NCBI GenBank assembly: GCA_944332225.1
Contig: CALVJO010000014.1
Coordinates: 1-38,940 of the forward strand
DNA: 38,940 bases
Source: an uncultured Bacilli bacterium
Lineage (GTDB): Bacteria > Bacillota_I > Bacilli_A > RFN20 > CAG-449
Direction: 5' to 3'
Shown here: piece after piece, positions 1-8,143 of the stretch
How the letters are laid out: each line of letters starts with the position of its first letter
How positions within the stretch are numbered: the stretch's first letter is position 1
Program-made: the position numbers and the translations under genes
The notes under the pieces: generated by a model
Databases searched by the model: none
Told to the model about the DNA's origin: nothing
The model's input: the letters and a program-made list of their open reading frames with translations, nothing else

Positions 1-77
1 TTGGTGAAACTGGTAGACACGTTAGACTTAGAATCTAATGGGCGACCGTGCAGGTTCAAGTCCTGTATCCCGCACCA
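1..77 (+). tRNA. tRNA-Leu (anticodon TAG), 5' end cut by window edge
   Basis: This is the body of a class II tRNA. It has the D-arm GGTGAAACTGGTAGACAC, the anticodon stem TTAGA/TCTAA closing the 7-nt loop CTTAGAA (anticodon TAG, reading CUA and probably other CUN codons), a short variable arm, the T-arm GCAGG-TTCAAGT-CCTGT, and the acceptor 3' strand ATCCCGC followed by encoded A-CCA. About six bases of the 5' acceptor strand (expected GCGGGA) lie outside the window. Confidence 0.95.
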
Positions 78-90
78 AAGAAATCATAAT

Positions 91-114
91 TGTCCGAGTA
101 ATCGGGCATTTTTT
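91..114 (+). terminator. Intrinsic terminator of tRNA-Leu
   Basis: Stem TGTCCGA (91-97) and TCGGGCA (102-108), loop GTAA, followed by six T. It sits 14 bp after the tRNA CCA end. Confidence 0.8.
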
Positions 115-336
115 AATATATTGCGTTTTGCTAGTAGATATAAATTGGTTCGAACCGACGGATTTTGTGATGAAGCTTGGAAAGATATTTATCAATATGT
201 TTTTGCTTTATGTAATTGATCTAAGACTGGTGTTTTGATGATTGGATTGATACTAAGAAATATCTGGAGTAGCAATAGTTTCATGTAATGATGGATTAAG
301 ACCAGTTATTATTAAAATTGAAAGAATCGAAGAATA
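115..336 (+). other. Decayed DNA, no intact gene
   Basis: No intact gene is seen. Short stretches in different plus frames look once-coding (for example the frame reading GVAIVSCNDGLRPVIIKIER and ending in TAA at about 336). They are broken by frameshifts and stops, so a gene remnant is possible but not identifiable. The palindrome GGTTCGAACC near 146-158 resembles a T-arm, but no tRNA can be folded around it. Confidence 0.25.
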
Positions 337-361
337 ACTTCACTAGAGTATGAAGTTATAG

Positions 362-396
362 TGAAGTAGCAGTGAAGTTACTTCACTGCTACTTCA
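362..396. repeat. Perfect 16-bp inverted repeat at end of transposase remnant
   Basis: The arm starting TGAAGTAGCAGTGAAG is mirrored exactly around a 3-nt centre (378-380), which is the stop codon of the minus-strand transposase remnant. A second smaller inverted repeat (TAACTTCA ... TGAAGTTA) lies just before it at about 333-356. This is probably a bidirectional terminator or structural end of the former insertion sequence. Confidence 0.6.
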
Positions 397-686
397 ATCT
401 TTTTAATGTATTCTTTACCGTCTTGAGAATTGATTTTATTGTATTTGCTTGGATTGTTAATCATGTCATTTGCTCTTTCAATTCTCTTCTCTATTACTTT
501 TAATTGAAATTTCCTATCTTTTTCACTAAATCTAACTATTAGTTTTTCTAGATATTTTGATGTCCTTATTATCCACCTGCTTTTGTAATATGTTCCCTCA
601 TTATATTTGACTAAATCGTTTCCGTTACTAACCCATTCTCTAATGCTTTCTGTTATTTTTTGGATCTTTCTTGCTGGGTAATTTCT
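378..686 (-). pseudogene. IS1634-family (DDE) transposase fragment
   Basis: A 102-codon open frame lies between TAA stops, with no start codon or ribosome site. Its translation contains RFSEKDRKFQLKVIEKRIER followed by a MINNPSKYNKINSQDGKEYI stretch. This is the pattern of IS1634-type transposases, where a basic helix precedes an 'NPSKYxxxxxxGxxKYI' segment in the middle of the protein. The DDE catalytic residues and both ends of the gene are absent, so it is a relic. The ascription rests on remembered family motifs, not on a search. No terminal inverted repeats or target duplication could be defined. Confidence 0.6.
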
Positions 687-888
687 TTATGCTTTGAACA
701 AACATCTTAATCTACCATTTAACTTTTATAGAACATAGGTGTTTTTTGTTGTGATTAATAATATAAAAGACACTTAAAAGAATAACTTCATTACTATAAA
801 TCTTGTGAAGAATTATTTTTTAACTAGATTTATATAATTTCATTGAAGAAAAAGGTGCAAATGCACCAAAATTCTCAACGGAGGTATC

Positions 889-1083
889 ATGTTAATTGAA
901 AGAAAAAGGTACTTAGATAAATTAATCATTAGAAAACATAATGGCTTCATAAAAGTCATAACTGGAATTCGTCGATGTGGTAAGTCATATTTATTAAATA
1001 ATTTATTCTATAATCATTTCATTGAGGAAGGTGTTAATTTAGATCATATCGTTCGTTTTCCTTTGATTTTGGGGATGATTTGA
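889..1083 (+). pseudogene. Truncated AAA_14-like ATPase
   Basis: A 64-aa frame behind a good ribosome site (ACGGAGG). It begins like DUF4143/AAA_14 ATPases, with RYLDKLIIRKHNGFIKVITG followed by the Walker A IRRCGKSYLL (residues about 28-37). The family normally runs to about 400 aa, but here the frame ends after residue 64. A +1 frame immediately downstream continues coding-like for about 17 codons (FDFGDDLSLIGESLIDDK) before a stop at about 1118. I read this as a frameshifted and 3'-deleted pseudogene. Walker B, sensor and DUF4143 parts are missing. Confidence 0.65.
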
Positions 1084-1160
1084 GTCTAATTGGTGAATCT
1101 TTAATTGACGATAAATAACAAAGCAATTTCGCTTTTAAGTTATATAAACTGAATTTACTT

Positions 1161-1257
1161 TGTCATTTGTCATATAAATATTGGTTACTGGAATACAGTA
1201 ATGTCAAAACTAGATTTTACTTTAAAAACAATATATAATTAAACCTATAAGACGAGT
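1161..1257 (+). promoter_or_regulatory. Upstream region of LytTR/AgrC-like operon with inverted repeat
   Basis: Contains a direct repeat TTTGTCA-TTTGTCA (about 1158-1174), an AT-rich TATAAATA and the inverted repeat TTACTG (1185-1190) / CAGTAA (1196-1201) with a 5-bp spacer. It is a candidate promoter and operator for the two-component operon. Nothing ties the repeats to a specific regulator. Confidence 0.35.
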
Positions 1258-1971
1258 ATGAAAATTAAAATCGGTGTTTTGGAAGATGAATTAAATGAAA
1301 GACTTCATTTAGAAGAGATGTTACAAAGATTCTTCTTAGAGGTTAATATTTCTTATGAGTTAATTAGATTTAATGATAGTCAATCTTTTTTATCTTCCCT
1401 TAATCAATTTAAAGATTTTCAATTACTTTTAATGGATATAATTTTACCTGGAAATTTAAACGGCGTTGATTTAGCCAGAGAAGTTAGAAAAGTTAATAAA
1501 GATATAGCTATTGTGTTTATCACTAAAACAGCTCAGTTTGCGATTAATGGATATGAAGTAGATGCTTTAGATTATGTTTTAAAGCCTTTAGTCTATGAAG
1601 AATTTGCCTTAAAACTCAAAAAAGCGATGAGATATATCCTCCTCCATTCCGAAAAATTTATTACCTTAAAACATAAAAATGGAGTGACTAGAATCGGGGA
1701 AAGTCGGATTTATTATATTGAAGTAATCTTGCATTATTTAATTGTGCATACTATGTATGGAGAATATACCGTAAGAGGAACCATTCGCGACATGGAGAAG
1801 CTCTTATCAGGAAGTTTTATTAGATGCAATAATTCATATATTGTTAATTTAAGGCACATTGAAAGCGTTGAAGATAATTTGATTGTAATTCATGGTAATA
1901 AAATACCGATTACTAGATCTCGTAAAAATGATTTTTATAAGGCTTTTAATGCATATAACGGAGTTCTTTGA
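1258..1971 (+). CDS. LytTR-family response regulator (AgrA/LytR type)
   Basis: A 237-aa DNA-binding response regulator. Residues 1-120 form a receiver domain with the acidic pair E9/D10, phosphoacceptor Asp60 in LLLMDIILPG, the T/K switch in FITKTAQ, and the KP motif (DYVLKPL). Residues about 138-235 form a LytTR domain (VTRIGESRIYYIE ... FIRCNNSYIVNLRHIESV), which binds direct-repeat operators. It overlaps by one base (TGATG) with the downstream AgrC-like kinase, so the two form a cognate pair. The ribosome site is weak (AGACGAG). No autoinducer peptide gene (AgrD) or AgrB protease is visible nearby, so the input signal is unknown. Confidence 0.9.
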   Translation: MKIKIGVLEDELNERLHLEEMLQRFFLEVNISYELIRFNDSQSFLSSLNQFKDFQLLLMDIILPGNLNGVDLAREVRKVNKDIAIVFITKTAQFAINGYEVDALDYVLKPLVYEEFALKLKKAMRYILLHSEKFITLKHKNGVTRIGESRIYYIEVILHYLIVHTMYGEYTVRGTIRDMEKLLSGSFIRCNNSYIVNLRHIESVEDNLIVIHGNKIPITRSRKNDFYKAFNAYNGVL

Positions 1972-3323
1972 TGTCACTTGAATTCTTTATCTTGATGAGA
2001 ATGGCCTTATTTATGGTCGAGATTATCGTCGGGGAATTTTTATTTTTTAATCATTTTGAGAAACGAAGTAAATATTATTTAAGAGGATTAATAAGCTTTT
2101 TTTCTTTAATTGGAATCAGTCTGTTATTTGGTTATTTTCAATATCTATTATTAACAAGTATTAATTTTAATAATGATTTAGTCGTTTATTGGGTTTATTC
2201 GATACTTCCTTTCTTAATTCTTATTGTTTTATCGGGAGTAGGTTTTTATTTTGTATATTCTGTAGACATTAATGAATTATTTTTCTCCATTGTCTGCGGC
2301 TATTGTTTAAGACATTTAGTTTTCTCTGTTTATCTATTTATTATTAATACATGTTTACAAGATTATAATTTGTTTCTTTATGAAGAATTTAACATTTTAA
2401 AACTAGTAATCTATCTAGTAATTTACGGAGTATTCTATGCTTCATCGTACGTTTTCTTTTCTCAAAAATTGAAAAGCGAAAGGAATTATGATTTTCCTCT
2501 TTCTACGAAGATTGTCTATGTGATAATCATCATAGTTAATGTCTCGGTTAATGCGACATCGGAAAGATATTCTCAAGATCATATTCAGTTATATATGGGA
2601 GGAATTATCTTACAAATTTTTTCCATGATATTTGTTCTTTTTATTCAGGTTTTACTTTTGGATAGGCAATCATTACGTTATGAAAAGAAAATTGTTGATA
2701 ACATGCTAGAGCAAAGCAACAAACAATATAAATTCTCTCAGGCTAATCAAGAATTAATTAGGATTCAAGCCCATGATTTAAAACATAAAGTGGCAATTCT
2801 TAGAAAAGGTGGAGAAGACGCGGAGAAGTTATTAAATGAGTTAGAATCCATAACTGGAACTTATAACCAAATGATTCAAACTGATAATAATGCAATCGAT
2901 ACAGTCATCTTTGAAAAGATTATGTATTGTAATTCCCATGATATTAAATTGTCTTACATGGTTTCTAAAAATAGCTTGGATTTTATGGATAATGTTGATA
3001 TTTATGCTTTGGTTAGCAATTTAATTGATAACGCTATCGAGGCCACATCTAAATTAGAAGATAAAAATAAGAAGGTCATATCTTTAAATATAGGTAATAA
3101 AGTGAATTTAACTAATATTTCTATTACTAATTATTATTCAGGAAACATCAGTTTTAAAGATGGTTTACCAATAACTAGCAAGGATGATAAGTTATCTCAT
3201 GGCTTTGGCATGAAATCAATTAAGAAGATTGTCGAAAAATATCAAGGAACAATTAATATTGAAGCTGAAGATAATATTTTCGCTTTGACAATTACTTTTT
3301 CAAATTCGAATAAAAAAAGTTAA
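1971..3323 (+). CDS. GHKL sensor histidine kinase, AgrC-like
   Basis: A 450-aa membrane sensor kinase. Residues 1-about 215 hold six or seven hydrophobic helices and no large external domain, as in the AgrC/ComD class. The H-box is IQAHDLKHKVAILRK, with candidate phospho-His268. The ATPase domain follows, with N-box NLIDNAIEA and G-box HGFGMKSIKKIVEKYQG. ATG at 1971 is preferred over TTG at 1968 because GGAG lies 8 nt upstream. It is translationally coupled to the LytTR regulator. The family senses peptides or changes in the membrane. The lipoprotein-GH3 operon that follows after a terminator could be its target, but this is inference from position only. Confidence 0.88.
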   Translation: MSLEFFILMRMALFMVEIIVGEFLFFNHFEKRSKYYLRGLISFFSLIGISLLFGYFQYLLLTSINFNNDLVVYWVYSILPFLILIVLSGVGFYFVYSVDINELFFSIVCGYCLRHLVFSVYLFIINTCLQDYNLFLYEEFNILKLVIYLVIYGVFYASSYVFFSQKLKSERNYDFPLSTKIVYVIIIIVNVSVNATSERYSQDHIQLYMGGIILQIFSMIFVLFIQVLLLDRQSLRYEKKIVDNMLEQSNKQYKFSQANQELIRIQAHDLKHKVAILRKGGEDAEKLLNELESITGTYNQMIQTDNNAIDTVIFEKIMYCNSHDIKLSYMVSKNSLDFMDNVDIYALVSNLIDNAIEATSKLEDKNKKVISLNIGNKVNLTNISITNYYSGNISFKDGLPITSKDDKLSHGFGMKSIKKIVEKYQGTINIEAEDNIFALTITFSNSNKKS

Positions 3324-3332
3324 TGTATGCCT

Positions 3333-3367
3333 AAATACCTTTAAACTGTGCCAAAGGTATTTTCTTT
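3333..3367 (+). terminator. Intrinsic terminator after AgrC-like kinase
   Basis: Stem AATACCTTT (3334-3342) / AAAGGTATT (3353-3361) with a 10-nt loop, followed by the T-rich tail TTTCTTTTG. It starts ten bases after the kinase stop. Confidence 0.75.
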
Positions 3368-3401
3368 TGTAAGCGATTTCATAAGATGAATTTTAGAAAA
3401 A

Positions 3402-3425
3402 GACGTTATTAGTAACTAAAACGTC
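3402..3425. promoter_or_regulatory. 24-bp palindrome upstream of the lipoprotein-GH3 operon (operator candidate)
   Basis: Outer arms GACGTT (3402-3407) / AACGTC (3420-3425) enclose inner arms TTAGT (3409-3413) / ACTAA (3415-3419), with one unpaired base on the left side. It sits just upstream of the GGAGG ribosome site of the lipoprotein gene, as expected for a dimeric repressor or activator site or a 5'-UTR hairpin. Confidence 0.45.
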
Positions 3426-3443
3426 GATGGAGGAATTTGTTTT

Positions 3444-3983
3444 ATGAAAAAAATCGTTACTACTAGCTTAGCTCTATTGACCTTAGCTTCAGGAGCTTTC
3501 ACTCTCACCGCATGCGGTTCTGAACCTGCCGCGACTATTGATGAAACTTATGTCGTCAGTGAATCTCAAGCAAATGCTTATAATGGAACTGACTATTCAG
3601 TTTACCAATTAAACTTACTTTCTAATGGTCGTTATGAGTTTATAAAGACTACCTATACTGAAGGATTCTCGATGAACTTAGGAACTTATTCAGTTGAAAC
3701 TTTTGGTACATTCACAAAAGGTCAATCTGAAGATGGTTATACTGCATGCACTTTATCTAGAAGTGATCATGCGATTGTTAATGCTTATTCTTTAGCAGGT
3801 GGATTCAATATTCAAATTGACACAGCAACAGCAACATATCCAGCTGAATTACCTGCTGAAACTCAAGGAGAAAAGACTTATGCGAACTCTTCAGATGATG
3901 TCTTTGATCGTTATGGAGCAGAAACAACTGTTTATTTAAATGACAGCAATAATACATTCTCTTTAACTAATCCTAACGCTTAA
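3444..3983 (+). CDS. Secreted lipoprotein of unknown function
   Basis: A 179-aa protein with a classic lipoprotein signal peptide: basic start MKKIV, hydrophobic core, lipobox LTAC with lipidated Cys at about residue 24. The mature part is rich in Thr, Tyr, Asn and Ser and reads as a beta-rich extracellular domain. I see no catalytic motif. GGAGG lies 10 nt before the ATG. The gene is followed after 11 bases by the membrane-anchored GH3 enzyme, which suggests one operon and a role on the outer face of the membrane, perhaps as a partner or ligand-binding subunit (inference). No family name is recognised. Confidence 0.8.
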   Translation: MKKIVTTSLALLTLASGAFTLTACGSEPAATIDETYVVSESQANAYNGTDYSVYQLNLLSNGRYEFIKTTYTEGFSMNLGTYSVETFGTFTKGQSEDGYTACTLSRSDHAIVNAYSLAGGFNIQIDTATATYPAELPAETQGEKTYANSSDDVFDRYGAETTVYLNDSNNTFSLTNPNA

Positions 3984-3994
3984 TAGGTAACTTT

Positions 3995-6844
3995 ATGAAA
4001 AAGAAACGTTTAAATAAACGAAACTCTATCATAATGCTCGCCTCTGGTACGGTTTTAGCGGGTCTATTAATAGCAGCGACCGTCGTCACGGATATTTATT
4101 CAGGACTTATTACCGTTCACCTTTCAGGAGGTGGAACCATCTCATCTGAAGAAGGCGAGAAATTATGTAAAGAGGTGGAAGGAGAAGGAATTGTCCTATT
4201 AAAGAATGAAGACAACGCTTTACCTTTAAGTCTTACAAGTGAAAAGAATTTAGCTGTATTTGGTCAAGATTCAGTTGATTTTGTCTATGGTGGAGCAGGA
4301 TCTGGATCAGTTAACACTCAAAATGCACCTACTTTAAAAGATGCTTTAGAAACATCAGGTTTCACCGTTAATCAAACTCTTTGGGATTTTTATTTAAATG
4401 GTCCAGGAAAATCATATCGAAAAGAGGTTCCTAATGAATCAGGTGATGGAAACTTCGCGGTTAATGAGGTTCCTCAATCAGTTTATACCGATAATGTAAA
4501 ATCTAGCTTAGATAATGATAATGTTGGAATCGTAGTAATCGGTAGAAGCGGAGGAGAATCATCTGACTTACCTACTCAACCTTTAGAAACTGGATATAAA
4601 TACTTAGAAATTGATCAAAATGAACAAGATATGTTAACTCTAGCTTGTTCAAAGTTTGATAAGGTAGTCGTGATTATTAATTCTAATAATCCGATGGAAT
4701 TAGGGTTCTTAGAAGAAGAAAGATATTCTAATGTTAAAGCTTGTCTTTGGGTCGGCGCGGTCGGACAAGAAGGCATGTATGCAATTGGTGATGTCTTAAA
4801 TGGAAATATTAATCCATCAGGAAGATTGGTTGATACCTATGCTTATGATTCCTTAAGCGCGCCATCGATTAATAATTTTGGCTCATACGATATCACAAAT
4901 TATCAACAGGTAACTGATTATGCTTCTAATGCATCAAAATATCTAGTTTATCAAGAAGGAATCTATGTAGGATACAAATACTATGAAACTAGATATGAAG
5001 ACTATGTATTAAATCAAGGAAATGCTGGAAATTATAATTATGATGAGGTGGTTCAATTCCCATTTGGATATGGATTATCTTATTCAAACTTTGTCTATGA
5101 AAATTATGAAGTGACGGAAGATGAAGATAGCTTTACTGTGACAGTTGATGTAAGAAATGATTCAACAGTGGCTGGTAAACATGTAGTTCAAGTTTATATG
5201 CAATCTCCATACACTGAATATGATAAAGCAAATGATATTGAAAAAGCTTCAATTGAATTAGTCGGCTTTGATAAGACTGATATCATTCAACCTAATCAAA
5301 GTGAAACTGTGACAATCGATGTTTCAAAAGAGAGCATGAAAGCTTATGATAGTAAGGGCGAAAAAACTTATATAGTTGATCAAGGTACATACTATTTTGC
5401 TTTAGGTGATAATGCTCATGATGCTTTAAATAATGTTTTAAAAGCTAAAAATGTATCATCTATCGATGGTGATAGCTCGTTAGTCTATACATATAATCAA
5501 GAAACTTTCGATAGCGAAACTTATTCTGTTTCTAAAGAGACTAATAATGAGATAACTAATCAATTTGATAATACTGATCCATCTTATTATCAAGAAGATT
5601 GTACTTATTTATCTAGAGAAAACTGGCAGGAGACAATGCCTTCTGGAGCTTATAAAAATGGATCTTGGGAAGTTCCTGAACAAATGATAGAAGACTTAAA
5701 CTGGAATCGAGAAGATTGGGTAGTTAATGATCCAAACGCTAAGATGCCTACATTTAACTCAACTTCCACGAACTATACCGTTCAAGATTTACTCGAAGCA
5801 CCTTATGATGATCCTCGCTGGGATGATTTAGTTAATCAATTAAGCTATTCTCAGGCGACTAGATTGGTAAGACTTGGAGGTTATTCAACTATTCAAATCG
5901 ATAGAATAGGATTACCTGCCACGCAGGATAAAGACGGACCTTCTGGCATATCTGGAACCTTAGTTGGAGGAGCCTCTACTATGGCGTGGCCTACTGAGGT
6001 AGTTATGGCTTCTACATGGAACTGTGAGCTCATTGAAAAGATGGGCGAATTAATCGGTAATGATTCAATTGAAGCAGGGGTAAGTGGATGGTATGCTCCT
6101 GGAGCTAACATTCATCGCTCTCCATATTCAGGAAGAAACTTTGAATATTATTCTGAGGATGGTTTCTTATCTGGAAAGATCGGAGCAAGCGAAGTAAAAG
6201 GAGTTAGATCTCGAGGTGTTATAGCCTATATGAAACACTTTGCCTTAAATGATCAAGAAACTAATCGTTATGGGGTATCAATCTTTGCAAATGAACAATC
6301 AATCAGAGAGATTTATTTAAAAGGATTCGAATTAATTGTAACGGAAGGCAAAACTAATGCCGCGATGGCTTCAATGAATAGAGTTGGAACTAGATGGGCA
6401 GGCGCCCATGAAGGTCTTATGACTAATGTTCTAAGAAATGAATGGGGATTTGAAGGTATGGTAATAACCGACCAAGCTTCAGTTTCGGCTATGTTCTATC
6501 AAGATATGATATCTGGTTTAGCCGCGGGAACTGATATTTGGTTAAATACTAACTCAACTTTCTGGTCTTTAGATGATTATAAAGATAATGCGACGGTTAT
6601 GAGTAACGTTCATGATGCTTGCAAAAATATCATCTATTCAATCACTAATTCTAACGCGGTTCAATCTTATGGAGGAAAAGGAACGACAGGACAAACTGGT
6701 TTAGCCCCATGGCAAATCGCTCTATATACTTTAGATGGAGTTTTAGGTGCAGGTTCCTTAGTCTTAATCGGATTTGGAATATATGGTTTAATCACTTCAA
6801 GTAAGAAGAAACCGCTTGAAGAGGTTGATAAGGAAGAAGAATAA
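3995..6844 (+). CDS. Membrane-anchored GH3 beta-glycosidase with permuted domains
   Basis: A 949-aa glycoside hydrolase family 3 enzyme, expected to remove beta-linked sugars from oligosaccharides or glycosides outside the cell. An N-terminal helix (about 13-36) is followed by the GH3 C-terminal-type domain (LLKNEDNALPL, FGYGLSYSNF) and a fibronectin-III-like segment (about 370-475). The TIM-barrel catalytic domain comes last (about 600-880). Catalytic-domain marks are KHFALNDQE (K747-H748) and the nucleophile Asp826 in MVITDQAS. The common order is catalytic domain first; the reversed order is known from some rumen GH3 enzymes. A second hydrophobic helix (about 908-932) and a charged tail suggest anchoring at both ends. 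The usual Trp after the nucleophile is Gln. Substrate cannot be told from sequence. Confidence 0.9.
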   Translation: MKKKRLNKRNSIIMLASGTVLAGLLIAATVVTDIYSGLITVHLSGGGTISSEEGEKLCKEVEGEGIVLLKNEDNALPLSLTSEKNLAVFGQDSVDFVYGGAGSGSVNTQNAPTLKDALETSGFTVNQTLWDFYLNGPGKSYRKEVPNESGDGNFAVNEVPQSVYTDNVKSSLDNDNVGIVVIGRSGGESSDLPTQPLETGYKYLEIDQNEQDMLTLACSKFDKVVVIINSNNPMELGFLEEERYSNVKACLWVGAVGQEGMYAIGDVLNGNINPSGRLVDTYAYDSLSAPSINNFGSYDITNYQQVTDYASNASKYLVYQEGIYVGYKYYETRYEDYVLNQGNAGNYNYDEVVQFPFGYGLSYSNFVYENYEVTEDEDSFTVTVDVRNDSTVAGKHVVQVYMQSPYTEYDKANDIEKASIELVGFDKTDIIQPNQSETVTIDVSKESMKAYDSKGEKTYIVDQGTYYFALGDNAHDALNNVLKAKNVSSIDGDSSLVYTYNQETFDSETYSVSKETNNEITNQFDNTDPSYYQEDCTYLSRENWQETMPSGAYKNGSWEVPEQMIEDLNWNREDWVVNDPNAKMPTFNSTSTNYTVQDLLEAPYDDPRWDDLVNQLSYSQATRLVRLGGYSTIQIDRIGLPATQDKDGPSGISGTLVGGASTMAWPTEVVMASTWNCELIEKMGELIGNDSIEAGVSGWYAPGANIHRSPYSGRNFEYYSEDGFLSGKIGASEVKGVRSRGVIAYMKHFALNDQETNRYGVSIFANEQSIREIYLKGFELIVTEGKTNAAMASMNRVGTRWAGAHEGLMTNVLRNEWGFEGMVITDQASVSAMFYQDMISGLAAGTDIWLNTNSTFWSLDDYKDNATVMSNVHDACKNIIYSITNSNAVQSYGGKGTTGQTGLAPWQIALYTLDGVLGAGSLVLIGFGIYGLITSSKKKPLEEVDKEEE

Positions 6845-6857
6845 CAAATTTCCTTCG

Positions 6858-6884
6858 GGCTTTCTTAATTAGAAAGCCTTTTTT
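6858..6884 (+). terminator. Intrinsic terminator after GH3 gene
   Basis: GGCTTTCT (6858-6865), loop TAATT, AGAAAGCC (6871-6878), then six T. It is a textbook rho-independent terminator 14 bases after the stop. Confidence 0.92.
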
Positions 6885-6911
6885 ATGCCTAGAAAATTTA
6901 ATTTGAAGACG

Positions 6912-6960
6912 AAAGTAAATAAATAAAAAAATGAGTTTAAATAGATTATTTATTTACTTT
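6912..6960. repeat. 15-bp perfect AT-only-type inverted repeat
   Basis: AAAGTAAATAAATAA (6912-6926) is exactly complementary to 6946-6960, with a 19-bp spacer. It lies in the 223-bp gap between the GH3 terminator and the acetyltransferase gene. Its role is unknown: operator, minus-strand terminator or a small mobile remnant are possible. Confidence 0.5.
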
Positions 6961-7067
6961 ATTTAATGGAATATTGTGTTATTACTATTCTAAAGTAGAT
7001 AAAGAAAATAATTGAAGTTTGTCAAAATCATAAAAATAGATTATTCTTTACATACAAGGATAACTTT

Positions 7068-7487
7068 ATGGATAAAAGCTCTAAGAGCGAATTAGAGAAA
7101 TGTCTAGATGGAGAATTCTATAATTGTCATGATTCAATATTTATTGAATATAAAGCTAAGGCTAGACGATTGATTAAAGAATATCGGAATCTAGATTATT
7201 TGGACAAAGAAGGCAAAAGAAAAATATTAGAACAACTATTCAATAAGATAGATTCTAAAGAAAGAATCAATTCTAACTTCGATGAAAATGAGTATTTTGC
7301 TAAGACTTATGCTCAGCCTGTAATGATCAAAGATAATGCTTTTATCGGAGGAGGATGCATCATTCTTCCTGGGGTGACAATTGGAAAAGGGACAGTTGTA
7401 GGTGCTGGATCTGTGGTAACTAAATCACTTAGAGATCATTATTTATGCTATGAAAATCCTTGCAGGGAAATTAGAAAGATTGATTAA
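7068..7487 (+). pseudogene. Maltose/galactoside O-acetyltransferase-like gene with internal in-frame deletion
   Basis: A 139-aa protein. Residues about 8-80 match the helical cap of sugar O-acetyltransferases (EKCLDGEFYNCHDSIFIEYK ... ARRLIKEYRNLDY). Residues about 100-139 match the end of the left-handed beta-helix (AFIGGGCIILPGVTIGKGTV, GAGSVVTK, ENPCREIRKI). Family members are about 185-200 aa. The missing 50-60 residues would hold the middle hexapeptide coils and the catalytic His segment (normally near 'YTxxHP'), and the join is at about residues 88-96. The frame is open, so a folded but inactive product is conceivable. I regard it as a likely inactive deletion derivative. It precedes the HAD gene by two bases. 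Confidence 0.7.
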
Positions 7488-7489
7488 TT

Positions 7490-8143
7490 ATGATTAAAAC
7501 TGTGATTTTTGATTTTGATGGCACGCTGATGAATTCTTTAGATATGTGCGTCCAATCTCTTATCGAAGCGATTTCTCCAAGAATTAATCGTTGTTTAGGA
7601 AAAGATGAGGTGATTTCTTACTTTGGATTGAATGAGGTGGGAATAGTTAAGTCATTTTTGAAAGATAATTATCGAGAAGCCTTAGAAGATCTTTATAGAA
7701 TTTATGCTGAATATCAAAAAGATATACCTTTAACTCCTGGCATTAAAGATTTGATGGATGAATTGAAAAATAGAAATATTAAAGTTTGCATGGTCACTGG
7801 TAAGGGTCCAACTTGCTTAGATATTTCCTTAAAACATTTTAATTTAGAATCATATTTCGATGTTTGCTATCCTGGAGGAGAGCAAAAACCTAATAAAGAT
7901 GTACTAATAAATAAAATTAAAAATGAATTGAAGCTTAAAGATGATGAAGTTATCTATGTCGGAGATGCCTTAAGCGATGTTAAGCAGGCAAAAGAGGCTT
8001 CCTGCCGTTGTCTCTCCGTCTGCTTCTATAATCCTGATAATTATAAGCTTCTCTCATCGATAAACCCTAATCAAGTATTTAAAACGGTAGATGAGTTAAA
8101 AACGTATTTATTAAAGGAGATTGACAATGAACGAGACAATTAA
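7490..8143 (+). CDS. HAD-superfamily phosphatase (phosphoglycolate phosphatase/beta-PGM-like)
   Basis: A 217-aa HAD hydrolase subfamily IA protein. Motif I DFDGTLMNS gives nucleophile Asp8 and acid Asp10. A helical cap follows (about 17-80). Motif II is the Thr in MVTGKGPT, motif III the Lys in GGEQKPNKDV, and motif IV VGDALSDVKQA binds Mg2+. It probably dephosphorylates a small sugar or glycolate phosphate, and the exact substrate is not decidable. It is the second gene of a 7068-9773 cluster. Its last 17 bases overlap the nitroreductase gene, indicating coupled translation. Confidence 0.88.
   Translation: MIKTVIFDFDGTLMNSLDMCVQSLIEAISPRINRCLGKDEVISYFGLNEVGIVKSFLKDNYREALEDLYRIYAEYQKDIPLTPGIKDLMDELKNRNIKVCMVTGKGPTCLDISLKHFNLESYFDVCYPGGEQKPNKDVLINKIKNELKLKDDEVIYVGDALSDVKQAKEASCRCLSVCFYNPDNYKLLSSINPNQVFKTVDELKTYLLKEIDNERDN

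Noticed and set aside
146-158. Second tRNA near the T-arm-like palindrome GGTTCGAACC
   Set aside because: No acceptor, D- or anticodon arm can be assembled around it.
1-238. Two open frames of 66-72 codons over the tRNA-Leu region
   Set aside because: They are translations of the tRNA and its flank; the frame contains the tRNA D-arm and anticodon arm and has no ribosome site.
5893-6111. Minus-strand open frame inside the GH3 gene
   Set aside because: It is the opposite-strand shadow of a well-supported catalytic domain and has no start context.
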